In this document: one piece after another, positions 26,408-35,590 of the stretch
Numbering within the stretch: the stretch's first letter is position 1
Layout of the letters: the number at the start of each line of letters is the position of its first letter
NCBI GenBank assembly: GCA_029255645.1
Contig: JANLJE010000036.1
Coordinates: forward strand, 1 to 49,643
DNA from: Comamonadaceae bacterium
GTDB taxonomy: Bacteria; Pseudomonadota; Gammaproteobacteria; Burkholderiales; Rhodocyclaceae
Length of the DNA stretch: 49,643 bases
Reading direction: 5' to 3'
Made by a program: the position numbers and the translations under genes
Notes under the pieces: model-generated
The model's database searches: none
Told to the model about the DNA's origin: nothing
Seen by the model: the letters and a program-made list of their open reading frames with translations, nothing else

Positions 26408-27559
26408 ATGAATGATGCCCCCCTGATTTTCTGGCTTGAAGCCGGCCAGACCCTGAGCGCCCCCTGGCAGTCCGAAGCCGGCCTGCCGCCGCCAAAGAAC
26501 GTGCGGCCGGCAGACGACACGCTGAGCGCCGACGCCGCCTACCGGCTCGTCACCCAAGGCACGGCCCTCCTTTGGCGCGGGGATTTTCACAACGCCCGGC
26601 AACTGCTCCAGGCCCTGGGCCGGCGGGTGGACAGAAAATCCGGTAAGGCTGGCAAAGCGGGCGGCAAGGCCGAGGCCGAGCTGGCGTCCCGGGAGGCCTT
26701 CCACCGGCATCGCCTGGCCCAGTCGCAGCGCGCCCGGCTTTTGGGCCAGCTGCTGATTCAGGTCGAGGCCGGCTACCGGATTCCGCTACGCCGGGCGCCG
26801 GAGGTGGGCGAAGCCTGCGCTGCCGTGTTGGGTCCGGAGCGGGGCGCCTTCGTGATCTCCCTGCGCGAGCTGCTGGGCCTCATCAGCGCACACGAGTGGC
26901 GCAAGAAAGGGGTGGAAATTGCTGCCCTGGGCGGCGCCCGCATTCATCCCCACTACGGCGTCTATTCCCCCTTGCGGGGCGAGTATCTCGATCTGGTGGC
27001 GGCGGCGCCGCTACCGGAATGCCAGGTGGCGTTCGACATCGGCACCGGCAGCGGGGTGCTGGCCGCCCTGCTGGCCAAACGGGGCGTGGCGAAAGTGGTG
27101 GCCACGGACACGAGCCCGCGGGCCCTGGCCTGCGCGCGCGAGAATCTGGAGCGGCTGGGGATGGCAGAACGGGTGGAACTGCTTGCAGCCGACCTGTTTC
27201 CCCCGGGGCGGGCGGGGCTGATCGTCTCTAACCCGCCCTGGCTCCCGGCCCGGCCCAGTTCTCCCCTCGAAGCCGCGGTCTATGACCCGGACAGCCGCAT
27301 GCTGAAGGGCTTTCTTGCCGGCCTGGCCGAGCATCTCGAGCCGGGCGGGGAGGGCTGGCTGATCATTTCCGACCTGGCCGAACACCTGGGCCTGCGCCGG
27401 CGGGAGGAACTGCTGGGCTGGATCGCCGCCGCCGGGCTCGAGGTGCGAGGCAAGCACGACATCCGCCCCCGCCATCCCAAGGCGAGCGACCCGGACGATC
27501 CCCTGCACCAGGCCCGGGCGGCGGAGCTGACCTCTCTTTGGCGGCTGGCGACTCTTTAG
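26408..27559 (+). CDS. Class I SAM-dependent methyltransferase, HemK/PrmB-like
   Basis: The protein has 383 residues. An N-terminal helical domain with a Lys/Gly/Ala-rich linker (about 78-95) precedes a Rossmann methyltransferase domain (about 170-383). FDIGTGSGVLAALLA (about 209-222) binds SAM, and SNPPWLP (about 274) is the NPPY-type motif of enzymes methylating planar amide or ring nitrogens. The family includes glutamine methyltransferases of release factors and L3, but the long N-terminal part differs from PrmB/PrmC, so the substrate is open. Its stop codon lies in a tandem repeat. Confidence 0.8.
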   Translation: MNDAPLIFWLEAGQTLSAPWQSEAGLPPPKNVRPADDTLSADAAYRLVTQGTALLWRGDFHNARQLLQALGRRVDRKSGKAGKAGGKAEAELASREAFHRHRLAQSQRARLLGQLLIQVEAGYRIPLRRAPEVGEACAAVLGPERGAFVISLRELLGLISAHEWRKKGVEIAALGGARIHPHYGVYSPLRGEYLDLVAAAPLPECQVAFDIGTGSGVLAALLAKRGVAKVVATDTSPRALACARENLERLGMAERVELLAADLFPPGRAGLIVSNPPWLPARPSSPLEAAVYDPDSRMLKGFLAGLAEHLEPGGEGWLIISDLAEHLGLRRREELLGWIAAAGLEVRGKHDIRPRHPKASDPDDPLHQARAAELTSLWRLATL

Positions 27560-27655
27560 CCGGTCCTTTATTTAGCCGTTTTTTTATTTGGCCGGTTCTT
27601 TATTTGGCCGGTTCTTTGGCCGGTTCTTAATTGGCCGGTTCTTTGGCCGTTTTTC
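27555..27655. repeat. Imperfect tandem repeat where two convergent genes end
   Basis: At least six imperfect copies of a unit like ttggccggttcttt (13-17 nt, variable T/A spacer) lie between the methyltransferase and the leftward hypothetical gene. The methyltransferase TAG falls in the first copy and the opposite gene's TAA in a later copy, where the repeat encodes its final KEPAN. Confidence 0.85.
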
Positions 27656-28370
27656 TGGCCGTTTCCTCAGCCTCTTTGGCGGCTGCGTCGGCTACCGCTT
27701 TGGCCTGGGCCGCCCGCAGCGGGGCGCGGATGCGGGCCTCGAAATCGCGGGGCGCCACATACTGCAGCAATTCCTTGCCTTTGCGGTCGAGCACCACGTC
27801 CAGGCCCAGGTGGGGGTAGAGGAAATGGGTCAGGTTGGCGCCCACGGCAATCCGCTCCACCGGCTGGCCAAAGCGCTGGATGATCGTGGCTTCATCCAGA
27901 TTCACGTTGGGAATCAGGCTGAAAGCCCGGATCGGGGTATTTTCCACTGCGGCCAGATCGTCCGGGTGCAGGGTGATCTTCCGGGTGCTGCTTTCCATGC
28001 GTTCGGCCTTGAGGGCCCGTTCGCGCATGGCGGTGATGGCATCCGGGCTCAGGTCGGCCGTGAGGATCAGGCGGGCCAGCACAAAACCCAGGGGAACCTG
28101 GGTGTAATAAGCCTCCAGATCGCCCACTTCACCGGGGCCGGCGACGATGGCGATGTCCATATCGTTACCCAGGCGCTGGCGTACTTGGGCCAGGGTGCTG
28201 CGCCCGGGGGTCAAACCGAAGACGCGGCTGTTGCCCTGGTCATCTAGCTGGATCTGCCAGGGCAGGTTGCTGTCCGGGTCCCCCTTGCCGTCGGAGGCCG
28301 GCGAGGGCAGGAAAAAGGGGAGGATCAAGGCCAGCAGCACCAGGCCGATGACGAGGAGGACGGTTTTCAT
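27627..28370 (-). CDS. Membrane-anchored protein of unknown function
   Basis: The protein has 247 residues from ATG 28370 (an upstream extension is unlikely). One N-terminal hydrophobic helix (about 3-20) is followed by a soluble, presumably periplasmic domain containing a possible two-part BamE/SmpA-like pattern (GLTPGRSTLAQVRQRLG; later NLDEATIIQRFGQP), and an Ala/Glu/Lys-rich tail. I do not recognise a named family, and the BamE-like suggestion rests only on the spacing of GxS..VxxRLG motifs. Its C-terminus is encoded by the tandem repeat at 27555-27655. Confidence 0.65.
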   Translation of the reverse strand: MKTVLLVIGLVLLALILPFFLPSPASDGKGDPDSNLPWQIQLDDQGNSRVFGLTPGRSTLAQVRQRLGNDMDIAIVAGPGEVGDLEAYYTQVPLGFVLARLILTADLSPDAITAMRERALKAERMESSTRKITLHPDDLAAVENTPIRAFSLIPNVNLDEATIIQRFGQPVERIAVGANLTHFLYPHLGLDVVLDRKGKELLQYVAPRDFEARIRAPLRAAQAKAVADAAAKEAEETARKTAKEPAN

Positions 28371-28583
28371 GGCGGCGGGATGCGGAAAAGCCTTGCATTT
28401 TGCCACAGGAAGGGGCGCGACCCCGGAAAATCCCGGCATGGGACGGGCGAGCCCGGGCGGCCATCGGGCCAGGACTGGCCGAGGGCCCCGGCTTCAACGT
28501 ATCCTTGCGGGCGCAAAAAAGGAATCACGGCAACCGGCCCGGTCCGGCATCTTTGCCCGGCCGGCCAAAACAAAGGGAAACGC

Positions 28584-29723
28584 ATGGGCATCCAGCTGCA
28601 AATCATCCGTTCCAAAGAAGATCCCGCCATCGAGCATGTGCGCCAGTTCTTTCGCAATTACGCGGCCTGGCTGGGAGTGGATCTTTCCTACCAGAACTTC
28701 GACCAGGAGATGGCCTCCCTGCCCGGTGCCTACGGCGCCCCCCAGGGCCGCCTGTTCTTTGCCCAGGTAGACGGCCGGCCGGCCGGCTGTGTCGGCATCC
28801 GCCCCCTCTCCGACGGCATGTGCGAAATGAAGCGCCTCTATGTGAGCCCCGAGGAGCGGGGCCTGGGAATCGGCACCCAACTGGCCCTGGCCGCCATCCG
28901 CGCCGCCAGGGAACTAGGCTACCGGCGCATCATGCTCGATACCCTGCCTGCCATGCGCATGGCGGTGAAACTCTACCGGGAACTGGGGTTCCAGGAAGCC
29001 CCGGCCTATTACCATTCCCCGGTCGAGGGCACCATGTTCCTCTCCCTCGATCTGGAAAACTGGTCCGAGGAAGAGGTGCGCAACGAGAATCTGTTTCACC
29101 TGTTCGACTTCAACCGGGCCTGGTCGCGCCAGATGCAGGCCATCGACCCGGGCTATTTCGACAAGCTCTCCCGGCTGCAGAGCCCGGAATACCTGTGGAT
29201 CGGCTGTTCCGATTCGCGCGTGCCCGCCAACCAGATCGTCGGTCTGTTGCCCGGCGAAGTGTTCGTGCACCGTAACGTCGCCAACGTCGTGGTGCATACC
29301 GACCTCAACTGCCTGTCGGTGATCCAGTTTGCCGTGGATGTGCTCAAGGTCAAGCACATCATGGTGGTGGGCCACTACGGCTGCGGCGGCGTCAAGGCGG
29401 CGCTCAACAAGGAGCGGGCCGGGCTGGTGGATATCTGGTTGCGGCACGTCCAGGACGTGCACCAGAAGCACCTGGACGAGGTGGACAGCCTGCCCGAGGC
29501 GCAGCGCCACGACCGGCTCTGCGAACTCAACGCCCTGGAACAGGCCACCAATGTCTGCCAGACCTATGTGGTCCAGGATGCCTGGAAGCGGGGCCAGCCC
29601 CTCACCGTGCATAGCTGGATCTACGGCCTCAAGGACGGCCTGGTGCGCGACCTGGGCATGACCGTAAAGGGTCCGGAAGACCTGCTGCCCCGTTACACCG
29701 CCGCCCTCGGCGCCCTGTCCTGA
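28584..29723 (+). CDS. GNAT acetyltransferase fused to beta-class carbonic anhydrase
   Basis: The protein has 379 residues. Residues about 1-160 form a GNAT domain with the acetyl-CoA loop ERGLGIGTQL and C-terminal AVKLYRELGFQE. Residues about 168-379 form a beta-carbonic anhydrase with zinc ligands C208 and D210 (CSDSR), H264 and C267 (GHYGCGG), and R212 for the Asp-Arg dyad. Both halves look complete, with no stop or frameshift between them. I start at ATG 28584 (MGIQLQIIRS), where the GNAT fold begins. The carbonic anhydrase should interconvert CO2 and bicarbonate; the acetyl acceptor is unknown. Confidence 0.9.
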   Translation: MGIQLQIIRSKEDPAIEHVRQFFRNYAAWLGVDLSYQNFDQEMASLPGAYGAPQGRLFFAQVDGRPAGCVGIRPLSDGMCEMKRLYVSPEERGLGIGTQLALAAIRAARELGYRRIMLDTLPAMRMAVKLYRELGFQEAPAYYHSPVEGTMFLSLDLENWSEEEVRNENLFHLFDFNRAWSRQMQAIDPGYFDKLSRLQSPEYLWIGCSDSRVPANQIVGLLPGEVFVHRNVANVVVHTDLNCLSVIQFAVDVLKVKHIMVVGHYGCGGVKAALNKERAGLVDIWLRHVQDVHQKHLDEVDSLPEAQRHDRLCELNALEQATNVCQTYVVQDAWKRGQPLTVHSWIYGLKDGLVRDLGMTVKGPEDLLPRYTAALGALS

Positions 29724-30075
29724 TGAAGATCCGGAGCGGCGGCCAGGTGTCTTCCCCCGATCAGGGCCGGGTGTGCCCTGAATTTGTTGTGCATACGGTC
29801 ACCTTGCTGGATGTGCTGGCCCCGGTCTGCCGGGCGATCCACGCCAGGCGGCCAGTCGCCATCCACCACCACTCAATGAGTAGTGCTGCGTCCGGACGGA
29901 CCATCGTGCCCTCTGCCCTGGTGGATACCGGCGTGTGCTGGCATGTCCGGGCCTTTGATCCCCGATCGACCGCGCCCCGGGGTAGGTGCCGCTTGGATGC
30001 GGCCCGGACAGGCGCGGAATGTGATTGAACGATGGCCACCCCTGCCGGCGCCGGAGGCATCGGTAGAACAAACGA
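29724..30075. other. Left boundary region of the defence island
   Basis: There are 352 nt without a supported gene. It contains an 11-nt perfect palindrome, ACTCAATGAGT (29871-29881), and a GC-rich imperfect palindrome at about 29921-29947 whose minus-strand translation reads MPAHAGIH, like extragenic palindromic repeats common in proteobacteria. The brxE promoter must lie here; no clear -35/-10 pair stands out. Confidence 0.5.
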
Positions 30076-30591
30076 ATGACGAGAATCGAGATGAAAGAAT
30101 CCTACCTACCCACCTTGCTGCAAATGAGGCGCCTCGTGGGCTTCCTTGGCGAGCGTGCTCAGTGCGCCTGGTGGCCCACGGCGTTCTATGAGGCATCAAG
30201 TAAGCTCTTCCTAGAACCGGTCTTCTCGAAAACATCTCGCCTTGCTCAGTACCACGGTGTGCTGGAAGCAGCCAGGCGATTGCACGACGAGCATCTGAGC
30301 GTGGGTAGCTACCACCTGTTCCGGTTGCCCGAAGAAGTCGAGCAAAACCTGCATGCGATCGTGCAAAGCAGCGTAGGGGAGGAGCTCGCCAGCCTGACGC
30401 CACCAGGCAAAGAGGCGGCGCTGGATGCGTTGCAGCGCCTGGCCTCGACGAGCGGCACGTCCAGAGTCGGCCCAATGGCGGTCGGAAGCATCAAGGACCT
30501 CAATTCCACCGACACCCTGAAGGCTATCGCTGCGGCCTATGTATCGGCGTTCACGCAGGACGCCAAAACATATCCGTATCTGGTGGGTTGA
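30076..30591 (+). CDS. brxE: BrxE family protein of a BREX phage-defence operon
   Basis: The protein (171 residues) has the LVGFLGE....WWPTAFYE, LAQYHGVLEAARRLHDEHL and HLFRLPEEVEQ blocks that I associate with BrxE, the small first gene of type 6 BREX loci. Its biochemical role is unknown. It overlaps the possible TTG start of brxA and is the first gene of the operon. ATG 30091 is an alternative start. Confidence 0.8.
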   Translation: MTRIEMKESYLPTLLQMRRLVGFLGERAQCAWWPTAFYEASSKLFLEPVFSKTSRLAQYHGVLEAARRLHDEHLSVGSYHLFRLPEEVEQNLHAIVQSSVGEELASLTPPGKEAALDALQRLASTSGTSRVGPMAVGSIKDLNSTDTLKAIAAAYVSAFTQDAKTYPYLVG

Positions 30592-30593
30592 TC

Positions 30594-31382
30594 GTGGCCG
30601 ACAACAAGCCCTACACGACACAGTTACAAGCAGGCCTCGGGCTCGTCAACGAGACCAAGACGTTGCTCGAGCTGTGGTCGCCAGGCATGTCGGCGAATCA
30701 GTTGCATCAAGTCGCGCTGGAGTCTGGCCGATTCCCCACAGTTACCGCGCGCCGACTCCGCAACATCGTCGTCGAATGCTTTGCCCCGCGCTATCTGGTC
30801 AATGGCGGTACACCGGCTGCTCACCTCAAGCGCCTGTCGGCAACAATTTCCACTGTTGATCTGACGCAGCTCATGCTGGTTTTCACGAGCCGCGCCAATC
30901 CCATTCTTGGTGACTTCGTGCGCCACGTTTACTGGGCTCGATACGCCGGTGGATACACACAGATCACCAATGAAGACGCCCGTGCCTTTGTCGAGCGAGG
31001 CATCGATGACGGCAAGACAGTTAAACGCTGGTCTGAGACGACAGTGCGGCGCGTCTCCGCCTACCTGACCGGGTGCTGTGCCGATTATGGAATGCTCGAA
31101 CGAGGCCGGCGCACGAGCCGCCGCATCCTGCCATTCCGTATTTCGCCAGCCGTAGCCGCCTACTTGGCCTACGATCTGCATTTTTCCGGCGTCGGAGACA
31201 ACGCTTTGCTGATCCACGCAGACTGGCAGCTCTTCGGCCTGGCGCGCGAAGACGTGCTGGAGGAAATCAAACGACTCGCGCTGAAGGGGTTGCTCATCGT
31301 CCAGGCGGCTGGCGACGTGATCCGCATCAGCTGGAAACAACAAGACATGGAGGCGCTTTGCGATGTCCTCACTCAAAGCTGA
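30594..31382 (+). CDS. brxA: BrxA (DUF1819) inner core protein
   Basis: This DUF1819-family protein has about 262 residues. In other BREX systems it is a small helical, DNA-binding NusB-like protein. Recognisable parts are SLAQLHQVALESGRFP-like text (here ANQLHQVALESGRFPTVTA), WARYAGGYTQIT and the C-terminal winged region. I start at GTG 30594; TTG 30588, overlapping the brxE stop, is also possible. Its last 20 nt overlap brxB, so the two are translated together. Confidence 0.9.
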   Translation: MADNKPYTTQLQAGLGLVNETKTLLELWSPGMSANQLHQVALESGRFPTVTARRLRNIVVECFAPRYLVNGGTPAAHLKRLSATISTVDLTQLMLVFTSRANPILGDFVRHVYWARYAGGYTQITNEDARAFVERGIDDGKTVKRWSETTVRRVSAYLTGCCADYGMLERGRRTSRRILPFRISPAVAAYLAYDLHFSGVGDNALLIHADWQLFGLAREDVLEEIKRLALKGLLIVQAAGDVIRISWKQQDMEALCDVLTQS

Positions 31383-31938
31383 TTTCGACGAATTGCGCGA
31401 GCGCATCCGGCACGGGCGTGAGCTCGGTCATGCGAGCTTCGAGCCGATCTACTACCTCGTCTTTCCGCCGGAGCAGATCCTCGAGGTCAAGCGGCAAACG
31501 CCCGCCTGGGTAGCCAGGCTGCGCCAGGAGGGCTGGGACGTGCACACCTTCTCCATCACCGAGCAGGTCTGGGCGCTGCTCAAGGAGGACCCCTTGTGGC
31601 CGCTCTGCGTGATGGAAGACAAGGCCGCGCCCCTGGATTGGCCGCGCACCAACCAGGCGCTGGCGGATATCCTGACGGCGGATGACGGCCTGTTGAAGCG
31701 GCTGGAGGCGGCCTTGCAGCCGCTCGAAGGCCGGCAGAACGCGCTACTCTTGGTCACCGACCTCGAGGCACTGCATCCTTTCATGCGCATCGGCGCCATC
31801 GAAAGCCAGCTCCAGGGCAAGTTTCATGTGCCGACGATTTTTCTGTACCCCGGCGTGCGAACCGGCAAGACGCGCCTGAAGTTTCTCGGCTTTTATCCAG
31901 AAGACGGCAATTACCGCTCCGTCCACGTCGGCGGCTGA
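31363..31938 (+). CDS. brxB: BrxB (DUF1788)
   Basis: This 191-residue protein has FEPIYYLVFPPEQILEVK, LLLVTDLEALHPFMRIGAIE and FHVPTIFLYPGVRTGKT, all typical of the DUF1788/BrxB family. Its function within BREX is not established; partner interaction with PglZ has been proposed for BREX complexes. It overlaps brxA by 20 nt and is followed 28 nt later by brxC. Confidence 0.93.
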   Translation: MSSLKADFDELRERIRHGRELGHASFEPIYYLVFPPEQILEVKRQTPAWVARLRQEGWDVHTFSITEQVWALLKEDPLWPLCVMEDKAAPLDWPRTNQALADILTADDGLLKRLEAALQPLEGRQNALLLVTDLEALHPFMRIGAIESQLQGKFHVPTIFLYPGVRTGKTRLKFLGFYPEDGNYRSVHVGG

Positions 31939-31966
31939 ATAGACAAAAGAACCCTGGGATAAACCT

Positions 31967-34900
31967 ATGACCATCCGCTCACTCTTCGACCCCAGCAAGG
32001 ACATCTACCGGACCATCGAGAAGGTCATCACCTATGGCGCCTCGACTGATGTCCGCCTCAAGGCTGAGATCTCCGAATACGTGGTTACCGAGAGCATCGA
32101 GGAGCAGTTCCGCAAGCTCCTCGATCGCATGCAGCTCGCGATGGAGTCCGGCGGCGAAAACGAGGTGGGCGTCTGGGTCTCAGGCTTCTACGGCTCCGGT
32201 AAGAGCTCGTTCACCAAGTACCTCGGCCTGGCGTTTGACGATCAGCGCACCATCGACGGCACGCCGTTCATCAATTACCTGCAGGACCGCCTGCACAAGC
32301 CACAAACCAAGGCCCTCCTCAGCACTGTGGCGAAGCGCTTCCCGGCTGCCGTGGTCATGCTGGACCTTGCCAGTGAAATGCTCGCCGGCGCGACGATGGA
32401 AGACGTCTCCACCGTCCTCTACTTCAAGGTGCTGCAGTGGGCCGGCTACTCGCGCAACCTCAAGGTCGCGGCCTTCGAGCGCATGGTCGAAAAGGATGGC
32501 CGCACGCCTGAGCTCCATGAACGGATCGCCCAGGCACTGCCGGGCGCAACCTGGGCCCGCGTGCAAAACAACCCCCTGGCCATCGACGGACTGATCCCCA
32601 AGATCGCCCATGAGATGTACCCGGCACTCTTCCCGGAGGCCAAGTCCTTCTCGTCCAGCACCGAAGGCTTCTTCCAGTTCGAAGACCAGCGCGTGCAGGA
32701 GATGATCGACATCGTCCGCGAAAAAAGCGGCAAGCCGAACATCATCTTCATCGTCGATGAAGTCGGCCAGTACGTCGCCTCGCGCGACAACCTGATCCTC
32801 AATCTCGATGGCCTGGCCAAGAACCTCAAGCGGCTCGGCGATGGCAGGGCCTGGATCATCTCTACCGCGCAGCAGACGCTGACGGAAGACGACCCACGCG
32901 CCGCACTCAACTCCGACAAGCTCTACAAGCTCAAGGACCGCTTCCCGATCCAGATCGACCTCGAATCGAGCGACATCAAGGAGATCTGCTACCGCCGCCT
33001 GCTTGGCAAATCACCGGCGGGTGAGGCGGAGCTTGGCAAGCTGTTCGATGCCCACGGCCAGGCGCTGCGACACAACACCAAGCTGCAGGACGCCAAGTAT
33101 TACGACGCCGACTTCAGCAAAGCGAGCTTCACCAATCTCTACCCGTTCCTGCCGGCACACTTCGACATCCTGTTGCACCTGTTGGGTGCGCTCGCCAAGT
33201 CCACCGGCGGTATCGGCCTGCGTTCGGCGATCAAGGTGATCCAGGACGTTCTCAAGGGTGAAGGTGGCACCAAGGCAATGGCCGATCAGCCGGTGGGCTG
33301 GCTGGCCACCACGGTAACGCTGTACGACGAACTGGAAAAGGATATCCGTCGCGCCTTTCCCTCCCTCCACCAGGCGGTCGGCAAGGTCCAGATCCGCTTT
33401 CCGGATTCGCCGCTCCACCAGGACATCGCCAAATCGGTGGCCGTGCTGCAGATCCTCGGCAACCTGCCGGTCACGGTGCAGAACGTCGCCAGCCTGATGC
33501 ACCCCTCCGTCACCGCCCCCTCGCAGCTCGATACGGTGCGCAAGGCCGTGGAAGAAATGCTGGGCGATGTGTACGTGCCCCTGGGTGAGAAAGACGGCAG
33601 CCTCATCTTTCTCAGCGAAAAGCTGCGCGACATCGAACAGGAGCGTGGCGCCATTGCGCTACGCACCATGGACGTGAAGCGCATCTTCAACGATGCGCTG
33701 CGCGAGTCTTTCGATCCGCTACCCCGCGTCACGCTCCACGGCACGATGGCCGTCGCCACGGGCCTGAAAGTCCAGGCCAGCGGCGCCATCACCAGCTTGG
33801 CCGGTGATCAGAACACCATCCAGACCGTTGTCGAGTTGGTGCCCGCCAGCGACTACGACACCGCCAAGAACCGGATGCTGGATGATTCCCGTGGCCGCGT
33901 GGGCCAGAACGTCATCGGGCTCCTGGCGCGCGCCAACTCCGAACTCGACGACCTGGCCAACGAAATCTATCGCTGTCAGCGCATCGCCGAACTGCATCGC
34001 AACGAGCCTGACCAAGAGGTCAAAGACTACTGCACCGGCCAGCTCGACCGTGCTGCCAAGCTGGCTACCCAGCTCCAGAGCAAAATCAAGCAAACCCTGC
34101 AGGCAGGTTCATTTGTGTTCCGTGGGCAGGCAACGGCGGTATCGGCGCTGGATGCCGACCTGTTGGAGGCCGCCAAGAAGCTGCTTTCCGACGTAGCTGA
34201 CCAGGTGTTCGACCGGTACGTAGAAGCCCCAGTACGTGCCGGAACCGACACCGCCGAGAAATTCCTGAAAGTTGCCAACCCCGCAGCCATCAGCAGCGCG
34301 CTCGACCCGCTCGGCCTGGTGCAAACCGTGGCCGGTCGCGCCTCCTTCAAGACCGACCACAAGGCGATGATCAGCATCCGCGACTACATCGACAAGCGCG
34401 GCACGGTCGATGGCAAGCGTCTGCTTGACGACTTCGCCAGCGCCCCGTTCGGCTGGTCACCGGATACCACGCGCTACCTCATCGCCGCCATGCTCATGGC
34501 CGGCGAGATCAAGCTCAAGGTCTCCGGGCGTGAAGTCACGACCGCAGGCCAGCAGGCCATCGACGCGCTCAAGACCAACAACTCCTTCAAGCAGATCGGC
34601 GTCGCATTGCGCGACGAGCGCCCGTCCATCGAAACGCTCGGACGTGCCGCTGAAAGGCTCACCGAATTGGTGGGCGACATGGTGATCCCGCTTGAGCAAG
34701 AGATCAGCAAGGCGGCGGCCAAGCACTTCCCGCGCTTCCAGCACGACTACGGCTCCTTGGCTGAAAAGCTCAGTGGCCTTGGGCTGGCGGGTAGCGAACG
34801 CATCCGCACCTTGAACCAGGACATTGCCGACGTCCTGTTCACCGATGCTTCCGACGCGCCTCAGCGCCTGGGTGCAGAAACCTCCGCCATTTACGACAAC

Positions 34901-35590
34901 CTCAAGTGGGCGCAGGAAGTAAAGCGCGTGCTCGACAATGGGCTCGACGCCACCCTGCGCGACTTGCAAGCCCATCGCCGCGACATCGAGGCCTTGCCGG
35001 ACACCGGCGTGCCAGGGGAGCTGCGCCGCGAACTTGCCGAAGACCTGGGAACCCTGTCAGAGCGCCTGGGCAAAGAGGACTTCTACAGACACACCGCCGA
35101 CTTCAATTCACAGCTCACCCATCTCAAGGGCCGCGTGCGCGATGCGGTGATCACGCTCTCCGACCAGCAGAAGCTGCGCCTGAAAGAAGGTGTCGAGGAC
35201 CTGCAGCGCATCCCCGAATGGGAAGAGCTCACCCAGGAAGAACGCGGCAACGCCGTCAACCGCCTGGATGGCCTCGCCCTGGCCGCGACCCAGGACCTGG
35301 CCGGACTCAAGAAACTGCTGGCGCGTGACTACGACATCAACAGTACCCTGGAAGAGCTCAAGCGCTCCATCCAGCGCCAAGGGCAGGAACGCCTGCGCCA
35401 GCGCATGGAGGAAGAGCGCGCCAAGACTGGTGAGAAAGGTCCGGCCAAGCTCACCAAGTCGATCGCAGTGCCCATGAAGATGACATCGGCCGCAGATATC
35501 GATTCGTTGATTCAGCAGCTCCACGAGATCAAGGCACAGCTTGGCCTCTACGCTGAGATCGAAGTTGAGATAGTGGTCGGTAATCGGTGA
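31967..35590 (+). CDS. brxC: BrxC, large P-loop ATPase of BREX
   Basis: The protein has 1207 residues, normal for BrxC. It begins with MTIRSLFDPSKDIYRTIEKV, followed by Walker A GFYGSGKSS (about 73-81), a Walker B-like IIFIVDEVGQYV (about 259-270), and long coiled-coil regions toward the C-terminus (EELKRSIQRQGQERLRQR). BrxC is essential for BREX defence and methylation in studied systems. The final codons (VVGN R stop) come from the left arm of an inverted repeat at 35573, so the true C-terminus may have been altered by that insertion. Confidence 0.95.
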   Translation: MTIRSLFDPSKDIYRTIEKVITYGASTDVRLKAEISEYVVTESIEEQFRKLLDRMQLAMESGGENEVGVWVSGFYGSGKSSFTKYLGLAFDDQRTIDGTPFINYLQDRLHKPQTKALLSTVAKRFPAAVVMLDLASEMLAGATMEDVSTVLYFKVLQWAGYSRNLKVAAFERMVEKDGRTPELHERIAQALPGATWARVQNNPLAIDGLIPKIAHEMYPALFPEAKSFSSSTEGFFQFEDQRVQEMIDIVREKSGKPNIIFIVDEVGQYVASRDNLILNLDGLAKNLKRLGDGRAWIISTAQQTLTEDDPRAALNSDKLYKLKDRFPIQIDLESSDIKEICYRRLLGKSPAGEAELGKLFDAHGQALRHNTKLQDAKYYDADFSKASFTNLYPFLPAHFDILLHLLGALAKSTGGIGLRSAIKVIQDVLKGEGGTKAMADQPVGWLATTVTLYDELEKDIRRAFPSLHQAVGKVQIRFPDSPLHQDIAKSVAVLQILGNLPVTVQNVASLMHPSVTAPSQLDTVRKAVEEMLGDVYVPLGEKDGSLIFLSEKLRDIEQERGAIALRTMDVKRIFNDALRESFDPLPRVTLHGTMAVATGLKVQASGAITSLAGDQNTIQTVVELVPASDYDTAKNRMLDDSRGRVGQNVIGLLARANSELDDLANEIYRCQRIAELHRNEPDQEVKDYCTGQLDRAAKLATQLQSKIKQTLQAGSFVFRGQATAVSALDADLLEAAKKLLSDVADQVFDRYVEAPVRAGTDTAEKFLKVANPAAISSALDPLGLVQTVAGRASFKTDHKAMISIRDYIDKRGTVDGKRLLDDFASAPFGWSPDTTRYLIAAMLMAGEIKLKVSGREVTTAGQQAIDALKTNNSFKQIGVALRDERPSIETLGRAAERLTELVGDMVIPLEQEISKAAAKHFPRFQHDYGSLAEKLSGLGLAGSERIRTLNQDIADVLFTDASDAPQRLGAETSAIYDNLKWAQEVKRVLDNGLDATLRDLQAHRRDIEALPDTGVPGELRRELAEDLGTLSERLGKEDFYRHTADFNSQLTHLKGRVRDAVITLSDQQKLRLKEGVEDLQRIPEWEELTQEERGNAVNRLDGLALAATQDLAGLKKLLARDYDINSTLEELKRSIQRQGQERLRQRMEEERAKTGEKGPAKLTKSIAVPMKMTSAADIDSLIQQLHEIKAQLGLYAEIEVEIVVGNR

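Noticed and set aside
29723-30028. 101-codon open frame just before brxE
   Set aside because: Its composition and lack of ribosome site or recognisable family argue against a gene; part of it is an extragenic-palindrome-like sequence.
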